Source: DASQDT01 sp036380435 (GTDB lineage Bacteria; Acidobacteriota; Blastocatellia; Pyrinomonadales; Pyrinomonadaceae). From it: a DNA stretch of 20,305 nt. A program made the translations under genes and the position numbers. The notes under the pieces were generated by a model that was not told where the DNA came from, did no database searches, and was given only the letters and a program-made list of their open reading frames with translations. Positions 15,451 through 20,305 of this stretch are shown here, in pieces. How positions within the stretch are numbered: the first letter of the stretch is position 1; each line of letters opens with the position of its first letter. The stretch covers positions 1 through 20,305 of the forward strand of contig DASVES010000485.1 of assembly GCA_036380435.1 (NCBI GenBank). The letters run 5' to 3'.

Positions 15451-16479
15451 CTACCGGGCTTCATCGGCGAGCACTTCGCTGTCTGCCACACGGCTGAACC
15501 ACTCTTCGATTATCGGAATTTCCGTGGGAGGAATCACCTCCGCGTCGCTGAGCGCGCGCCACAAGGTTAAGGCCGTGGTTGACAGGTCTGACGTGTTCGG
15601 CTCAAGACCGGAAAGCGTGTGGGTCAGTATCTCGCCGATTTCGCGATTCCTTAAATACCCGACCACCTCGTCAGAAAAATCTTTCATCAAGTCGTGTTCA
15701 TTCCGCAACTGCTCGACCGTGGGTGGGTGGAATGAGACGGACAGGCCGTGATGCGCCAGCGCCGCCTGGGCGACGAACGATCTCCAGATGTCGGTCATCC
15801 TGAAACTTACGAAACACGGCAGGTACAGCAGGGGGAAAGCTTCGCGGAAGAAGACGGTGTTCTGTGAATTAAAAGGCACCCAGACATCCTTCGCCAGCAC
15901 GACCGGCCGGGCCTCGCGCTCGAAGAACACCGGGCGCTTATTCGTTAATCGGTAGACGGCGTCAACGTCCGGGTCGTTGTCCGCAAGATATTGTTGGATC
16001 GGGCACGGCGAAGACGTCGCCAGCGGAGTAACCCGGCCACGGTTATCGATGGCGTCCAGAGGTAAACCCCGAGGCCAGATGTGCGCGTCATCGGTGAAAT
16101 GCTTATAAATGTTCACCCAACCTGGGCCGTCAACCAACCGCCCGCTGACGCTGCGACTTAACTCCTGACCGAAGGTGTCATAGGGAATATTATCGTCATC
16201 GGTTTCCAGGATGAGTTCGGCGCCCTGCCGGATCGCATGGAGGTATCCGAGGTTCTTGCGGGAGTAATGTTTGTAGGGGATCGCGTCGGCGAACGTCCCG
16301 AACATTGTTCGCTGGGCGGCCACGTCGAGGTATGTGACGCCGTCGCAATGCCAACGAGGAGGTGTTTTGGTGTCGCCAACGACGACCGCAGACCAGCCGC
16401 GGTCGCATAGACGGGCAATCGACTCGACAGCCTTCGTCGGAGGATTAATTGTGGTCAGTACTATCCAGGAATTTTTCAC
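15451..16479 (-). CDS. STELLO-family glycosyltransferase (PF03385-like)
   Basis: A 342-residue protein with the hallmarks of the STELLO (formerly DUF288) family, best known from plant Golgi proteins that affect cellulose synthase assembly and found in scattered bacteria. Seen here: W-I-V-L-T-T-I-N-P-P-T at 5-15, W-S-A-V-V-V-G-D-T-K-T-P-P at 29-41, R-K-N-L-G-Y-L-H-A-I at 74-83 and L-E-T-D-D-D-N-I-P at 91-99, the probable nucleotide-sugar/metal site. No signal peptide or membrane helix is visible, unlike the plant proteins, so it should be cytoplasmic. The start lies 35 bases inside the end of the upstream GT2 gene; the conserved T-T-I-N-P-P-T so close to the start supports this start and implies translational coupling. 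Donor and acceptor are unknown. Confidence 0.85.
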   Translation of the reverse strand: MKNSWIVLTTINPPTKAVESIARLCDRGWSAVVVGDTKTPPRWHCDGVTYLDVAAQRTMFGTFADAIPYKHYSRKNLGYLHAIRQGAELILETDDDNIPYDTFGQELSRSVSGRLVDGPGWVNIYKHFTDDAHIWPRGLPLDAIDNRGRVTPLATSSPCPIQQYLADNDPDVDAVYRLTNKRPVFFEREARPVVLAKDVWVPFNSQNTVFFREAFPLLYLPCFVSFRMTDIWRSFVAQAALAHHGLSVSFHPPTVEQLRNEHDLMKDFSDEVVGYLRNREIGEILTHTLSGLEPNTSDLSTTALTLWRALSDAEVIPPTEIPIIEEWFSRVADSEVLADEAR

Positions 16480-17233
16480 GCCGCAGGCTTTCCTTCGAAG
16501 CGATTCTTAACTCTTTCCCCTCGGCACTCCGGAGGCCCATCGCGATCTCGCGCCAAAGCAGCTTGAGTTCGGCGATGCCGGTGGGAAGGCTGGCAAAATT
16601 AGTCGCGCCGTCGATTCGCGGCCACTCATGTGTGGGGAACTCGGTGATTCTGATTCCCAGTTTGAGTGCCCGGATGACCATCTGGTAATCCATCGTCAGG
16701 TCGCGCGAAGATAAATTCATCCGATCAAATGTCTCGCAGGTGATCCCGCGGAAGCCGTGTGTGACATCGCTGGTTCGGTTACCGCCATGCGCGAAAAAGA
16801 CGTTGGCGAGGAGGGCGAAGCCCTGATTGGCATACTTGCGCCATTTGAAAACCTTATCATCCTCTTCATTCCAGGCGCCCTGAATCATCCGCGAAGCGAC
16901 CACAAACTCGTGCCCCGCACGCAGCAATTCAGCCATGCGAGGCAGATCGGCCGGGTCTTCATTGCCGTCAGGATGAAAGTAGATGAAGGAATGAGTCTTC
17001 ACGCGCTCACGCGCCTCGATCATCGCGGAGCCGAGACCACGTTTCACTTGCGGGTACGCTTGATACCCAAAGGACTTCATCAACTCGACACTTTTATCAG
17101 TCGAAGTGCCGTCGATGGCAAAAAAGTCGTCGAAAATATCGGTGGAAATTTTAGGGAGGACTTGGCGAAGCCCGACCTCTTCATTTCGGACTACCAAAAT
17201 CAGCGAAACCGTCTTGTCATCGATCTCAGTCAC
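16445..17233 (-). CDS. Soluble GT2 glycosyltransferase (DPM1/UPP-GT-like, PDG motif)
   Basis: A 262-residue family 2 glycosyltransferase without membrane helices. It has S-L-I-L-V-V-R-N-E-E at 10-19, A-I-D-G-T-S-T-D-K-S near 39-48, G-L-G-S-A near 66-70 and Y-F-H-P-D-G-N-E-D-P at 85-94. P-D-G-N replaces the usual D-A-D, a variant I know from a subgroup of DPM1-like enzymes in glycan clusters. The later S-D-V-T-H-G-F-R-G and M-D-Y-Q-M segments and F-P-T-H-E-W-P-R also fit that subgroup. The start is GTG at 17233, supported by AGAAGGGGA about 9 bases upstream; a nearby ATG is out of frame. It overlaps the STELLO-type gene by 35 bases, so the two probably act in the same step or on the same acceptor. 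Confidence 0.88.
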   Translation of the reverse strand: MTEIDDKTVSLILVVRNEEVGLRQVLPKISTDIFDDFFAIDGTSTDKSVELMKSFGYQAYPQVKRGLGSAMIEARERVKTHSFIYFHPDGNEDPADLPRMAELLRAGHEFVVASRMIQGAWNEEDDKVFKWRKYANQGFALLANVFFAHGGNRTSDVTHGFRGITCETFDRMNLSSRDLTMDYQMVIRALKLGIRITEFPTHEWPRIDGATNFASLPTGIAELKLLWREIAMGLRSAEGKELRIASKESLRREKFLDSTDHN

Positions 17234-17361
17234 GAAACATTCCCCTTCTCACCGACGCGGTTAACATGCTGACGCGTGCTGTTTATGAAGCCTCCACAGA
17301 ATCCGGGGAGCGCGAGATGCTGACACAGCACCCGAACACCGGCCCAACCGATGTGAGGAAA

Positions 17362-20145
17362 CTATCTGAGAATTTTAGTTAACCGCTCGGAAAACGAAAC
17401 GGGCGAGCAATCCATTTCAACCCGCTTCAGCGCGTTCTCGCGCAGCAACGTCCAGAGCCGCTCATCGCGGTAAAGCCTGATACAGGCCGACGCGAAACCC
17501 TTCGCATCATCCGCCAACAGAACTTCCTCTTCGTGCGCCCAGCCGAGTTGGCCGCCGATGAGTGTCGTCGCCACTACGGGCAGGCCATACGCCGCCGCCT
17601 CGTGAACCTTGTAGGGGAGGCCGGCCGAGAAGCGCGTCGGGGCGACGAAGAGACGCGCGCGGTCGTAGAGCTCCGTCAAATCCTCGACGCGCCCCAAAAC
17701 TTTCACGTGGCCGTTGTCGAGGCCGGCGAAGAAGTCGCGCGAGGCGTGGCCGGCGACGAGCAGGCGCACGTCTTCGCCGAGCGACTTCTGGATGAGCGGC
17801 AGCACACTCTTGCCGAACCAGGCGACGGAGTCGGCGTTGGGCGAGTCGGGGTCGTGGATGGCGCCGACGAAGAGGATGTCGCGGCGCTCGTCGAAGCCGC
17901 GCGGCGTGGGTCGCGCGTTGACCGTGTGGCCGAGCGTGTGGACGTTCGAGAAGCCGCGTCGGGCGAACTCTCGCCCCTCGCCGTCGGAGACGGAGACGAC
18001 CGCGTCGCAGCCCACGGCGAGGCCCACCTCCTCGGACACTTGCCCCTCCTTCTCCCGCTCGGATGGCGCCCTGCCCCGCAGCCGCAAGCGTTCGGCCTCC
18101 CTGAGCGAGAAGAGCGCCTCGGCGTCGTAGACCACCTTCGCGCCGGCCAGAAGTTGCGGGTGACGCTCCAGCAGCGCCTTGAGCGCGGCCATGTTGTGCG
18201 GGCGGCTGACGTAGACGAGGTCGTAGTAGCCCGCCCTCTCGGCCAGAAACTCCTCCAGCCCGGCGCGCCCGCGCCCGAGCATGACCTCCACTTCGCGCGG
18301 GATGTCGCCGTAGACCTCGGCCCACTCCTCGTGCGGCTGGTCGAGCGGGTAGCAGGTGACGCAGTGGCCCATCGCGACCATCTCCGAGACGATGCGGTTG
18401 CTGCGGGGGAAGCCCGAGCCGAGATGTGCGTGGGGCACGCGGTCGTCGAGGTAGAGGACGCGCCTGCACCGGGGCAGCGCGTGTGTGCGCGCCGCAAGCA
18501 CGTTAGAGGGCGAGAAGGGCTGTTGCGCGCTCAGCCACTCGCGGTGCTGCGCGGCGAAGACGGGCTGGTGACGCGACTGCATCTCAAGCGCGCGCCGGAA
18601 TGAGACGGCGCTGCCGAACTCGTAGTGGAGCACGGAGACGCGCGGGTCGTAGACGACACGCTTGCCGCGCTTCCAGAGCCTGACGCAGTAGTCGGCGTCC
18701 TCGTAGTAGGCCGGGGCGAAGGCTTCGTCGAAGCCGCCGCCTTCGAGGAAGAGTTCGCGCCGCGTCAGGAGGAAGACGGCCGAGCAGTAGTCCACGTCGC
18801 GGCGGAAGAGAAACTCGGGGGCGTTGGGGGCGCCGCCGCGCCCGTAGCCGTGGCACGAGCCGTCCTGCCAGACGATGCTGCCGGCCTCCTGAAGCGTCAC
18901 GTCGGGGAGGATGATGCGGCCGCCGACGGCGCCGATGTCGTCAGACGAGTCGAGCGTCTCGGTGGCGGCCGCGACGGCGTCGTTGAGGAGCTGCGCGTCG
19001 TTGTTGAGCAGCAGGAGGTTGCGCCCGCGCGCGAGCCGGGCCGCCTGATTGCAGGCGCGAAGATAGTGGACGTTGGTCTCGTTGCGGACGACGCGCGCGC
19101 CCCTGACGCGGCCGAGCAGCGCGGGGGTCTCGTCGGTCGAGGCGTTGTCGATGATGACGACCTCGTAGGGGTCTTTGTGGTTATTGAGTATCGATTGCAG
19201 GCACTTGAGGGTCAGCTCGGCGCGGTTGTAGAGGACGAGGATGATGCTCGTCGCGGGCGTTTCGTGCTGCGGGAACTCGATGACGGAGTCGGAGCTGAAA
19301 AAGATGCCCAGCGAAAACTTGCACATCGACTCCAGCGTCTTCTTCGAGAATGAGAGGCTGTCCTGCGCGAGCAGGGAGAACGCATCCGTCCGTGCCCATG
19401 TCCCGTCGCCGGGCGCTGGCTCCGCGCCCGGCCCGGCGGGTCGCTCGGCCGGGCCGGGCACCTCGACCATCTGCTCGTAGTCCTCGATGCGCCCGCGCTG
19501 ATCCGTGACGCGGACGGTAAGCCGCCGGCGGCCGACGAACAAAGACTCGTCCACCGTCAACCGCCCCTCGTAGCCGCACTTGACCGGCGCGCGCGAAGGG
19601 TATGGGGCCACGTCCAGACGCGTCTTCCCGTAACACAACGGCCCGAGGCTGATCGTGTCGAGAAAGGCCTCGACGCGCACCACGGCCGCGCCCTCGGAGT
19701 AGGCCCAGCCCCTGATCTCGATCTCTTGTGAAATCTCATCGACTTCGGCGGGCTGCTCCAGCGCGCCGTGGAAGGATGCCGGCTGGAGACTGCCGAGGCG
19801 CGTGCGCAAGCGCAGGAGCAGGAAGTTGAGGCGGCGCAGCCATGAGGTGTAGCGCCAGGAGCGCGACAGGGTAATCCAACGGAGCGCCTCCGCCTGCGCC
19901 TTGACGCGCGCGCGTAGCTCCGTCAACACCTGCGCCTGATGCATCCGCGGGCGGGACTCGACTGAATCGGCCGCCGCGCGCGAGCCAGCCGCGCATTCCG
20001 GCCATGCCTCGGGCAGAGCGCCGTGCGCCTCCTCAGGCGGCGCGGCGCTCGCCGGAGGGGGTAGCGCGAGGCCGTTGCTTTCGGGAGGCGCTCCGCCGGG
20101 CAATCCCCCGGACGGTGATTCGTCGTATGCTTGTATTGGCTTCAT
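17362..20145 (-). CDS. GW domain + GT2 + GT4 multidomain glycosyltransferase
   Basis: A 927-residue protein from the ATG at 20145; a GTG at 20208 would add 21 residues. Neither start has a clear ribosome site. The first ~75 residues are Pro/Ala/Gly-rich. A short helical segment with S-R-S-W-R-Y-T-S-W-L-R-R follows (~93-104), then a GW domain at ~142-230 (I-E-I-R-G-W-A-Y, T-R-L-D-V-A, C-G-Y-E) and a Pro-rich linker. A GT2 domain spans ~298-540, with V-L-Y-N-R, I-I-D-N-A-S-T-D, N-N-D near 381-383 and Y-E-D-A-D-Y-C. A GT-B (GT4, Glyco_trans_1_4-like) domain runs from ~575 to the end, with F-V-G-A-I-H-D-P-D-S-P-N-A-D-S, L-G-R-V-E-D-L and P-T-R-F-S-A-G-L-P-Y-K-V-H-E-A. The two domains could add two successive sugars. 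Its GC content matches the left block. Confidence 0.88.
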   Translation of the reverse strand: MKPIQAYDESPSGGLPGGAPPESNGLALPPPASAAPPEEAHGALPEAWPECAAGSRAAADSVESRPRMHQAQVLTELRARVKAQAEALRWITLSRSWRYTSWLRRLNFLLLRLRTRLGSLQPASFHGALEQPAEVDEISQEIEIRGWAYSEGAAVVRVEAFLDTISLGPLCYGKTRLDVAPYPSRAPVKCGYEGRLTVDESLFVGRRRLTVRVTDQRGRIEDYEQMVEVPGPAERPAGPGAEPAPGDGTWARTDAFSLLAQDSLSFSKKTLESMCKFSLGIFFSSDSVIEFPQHETPATSIILVLYNRAELTLKCLQSILNNHKDPYEVVIIDNASTDETPALLGRVRGARVVRNETNVHYLRACNQAARLARGRNLLLLNNDAQLLNDAVAAATETLDSSDDIGAVGGRIILPDVTLQEAGSIVWQDGSCHGYGRGGAPNAPEFLFRRDVDYCSAVFLLTRRELFLEGGGFDEAFAPAYYEDADYCVRLWKRGKRVVYDPRVSVLHYEFGSAVSFRRALEMQSRHQPVFAAQHREWLSAQQPFSPSNVLAARTHALPRCRRVLYLDDRVPHAHLGSGFPRSNRIVSEMVAMGHCVTCYPLDQPHEEWAEVYGDIPREVEVMLGRGRAGLEEFLAERAGYYDLVYVSRPHNMAALKALLERHPQLLAGAKVVYDAEALFSLREAERLRLRGRAPSEREKEGQVSEEVGLAVGCDAVVSVSDGEGREFARRGFSNVHTLGHTVNARPTPRGFDERRDILFVGAIHDPDSPNADSVAWFGKSVLPLIQKSLGEDVRLLVAGHASRDFFAGLDNGHVKVLGRVEDLTELYDRARLFVAPTRFSAGLPYKVHEAAAYGLPVVATTLIGGQLGWAHEEEVLLADDAKGFASACIRLYRDERLWTLLRENALKRVEMDCSPVSFSERLTKILR
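19426..19459. repeat. Perfect 12-base hairpin inside the GT2/GT4 gene
   Basis: GCCCGGCCCGGC at 19426-19437 and GCCGGGCCGGGC at 19448-19459 pair perfectly around a 10-base loop. It falls in the Gly/Pro/Ala-rich linker between the GW and GT2 domains. It could pause ribosomes between domains, or may simply reflect GC-rich linker codons. Confidence 0.6.
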
Positions 20146-20216
20146 CCGTACACTGCCGGGGAGACTAAAATCAGGCACGTTCGCGGGAGGTCCTACTGAC
20201 GGGCGCACCAGCCGTG

Positions 20217-20238
20217 CCAGGGAGGAGTTAAACCCTGG
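20217..20238. repeat. Small hairpin between tRNA-Lys and the GT2/GT4 gene
   Basis: CCAGGG at 20217-20222 and CCCTGG at 20233-20238 form a 6-base stem with a 10-base loop, just downstream of the tRNA 3' end on the minus strand. There is no U-run, so it is at best a weak terminator for the tRNA. Confidence 0.35.
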
Positions 20239-20259
20239 TTCGCGCCGGGTGAAATGAGA

Positions 20260-20305
20260 TGAGCCGAGCCGGACTCGAACCGGCGACCCGCTGGTTAAAA
20301 GCCAG
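20260..20305 (-). tRNA. tRNA-Lys(UUU), 3' part (5' part outside window)
   Basis: Read on the minus strand, the sequence gives an anticodon stem CTGG/CCAG around the loop C-T-TTT-A-A, with anticodon UUU at 20297-20299. A variable region (CGGGTC) follows, then a T-arm GCCGG-TTCGAGT-CCGGC, seven acceptor bases TCGGCTC and discriminator A at 20260. CCA is not encoded. The D-arm and 5' acceptor strand are beyond the right edge. Its 3' end faces the glycan locus, the orientation in which tRNA genes often serve as integration sites. Confidence 0.9.

Noticed and set aside
20260..20305. Search for an attL/attR duplicate of the tRNA-Lys 3' end elsewhere in the window
   Set aside because: By eye no second copy of the tRNA 3' segment was found; only short GC-rich matches that chance explains.

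Overview
The window is a polysaccharide / glycan biosynthesis and export locus from a GC-rich, Gram-negative-type bacterium. An acidobacterium-like host is a guess from overall gene style and GC content; no marker gene confirms it. Nearly every recognisable gene makes, modifies, flips or exports sugar polymers. A tRNA-Lys gene is cut by the right edge.

Layout. Positions 1-7059 form a tight, very GC-rich plus-strand block: the end of a protein with two copies of a beta-rich 'GW' domain, a CPBP/CAAX-protease-like membrane protein whose catalytic glutamates read as Gln-Gln, a Wzm-type ABC permease, a Wzt-type ATPase with a carbohydrate-binding C-terminal domain, a YfhO-family membrane protein and a GtrB/DPM1-like polyprenyl-phosphate glycosyltransferase. 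The permease to the GT2 gene are spaced 10 bases, a 4-base ATGA overlap and 12 bases apart, so they look like one operon. A convergent SAM methyltransferase (7172-7942, minus) is separated from it by a long inverted repeat.

Positions 7943-17361 are visibly less GC-rich and probably have a different history. They hold a 1202-residue methyltransferase / coiled-coil / double-GT2 fusion, a lipoprotein, a GT-C-like membrane protein, about 560 bases of decayed genes (including a TylF-type methyltransferase tail), a bacterial STELLO-family glycosyltransferase and an overlapping soluble GT2. GC rises again in the last gene (17362-20145, minus), a large GT2 + GT4 protein, which is followed by tRNA-Lys(UUU).

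How it fits together. The Wzm/Wzt pair implies synthesis of a finished glycan on a lipid carrier in the cytoplasm and ABC-dependent export, with Wzt-C reading the chain end. The GtrB-like enzyme would charge polyprenyl phosphate with one sugar for use outside the membrane by a GT-C enzyme; the YfhO-family protein and the protein at 12758-14890 are candidates. The soluble and fused GT2/GT4 enzymes build the chain and the methyltransferases could cap or decorate it.

The most notable signal is a roughly 90-residue domain with a [IV]-x-G-W-[AV] start, an R-x-D-[VL]-A motif and a later G-[FY]. It occurs five times in four proteins of unrelated architecture: the protein at the left edge, the lipoprotein, the GT-C-like protein and the GT2/GT4 protein. 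It may be a shared glycan-binding or assembly module of this locus.
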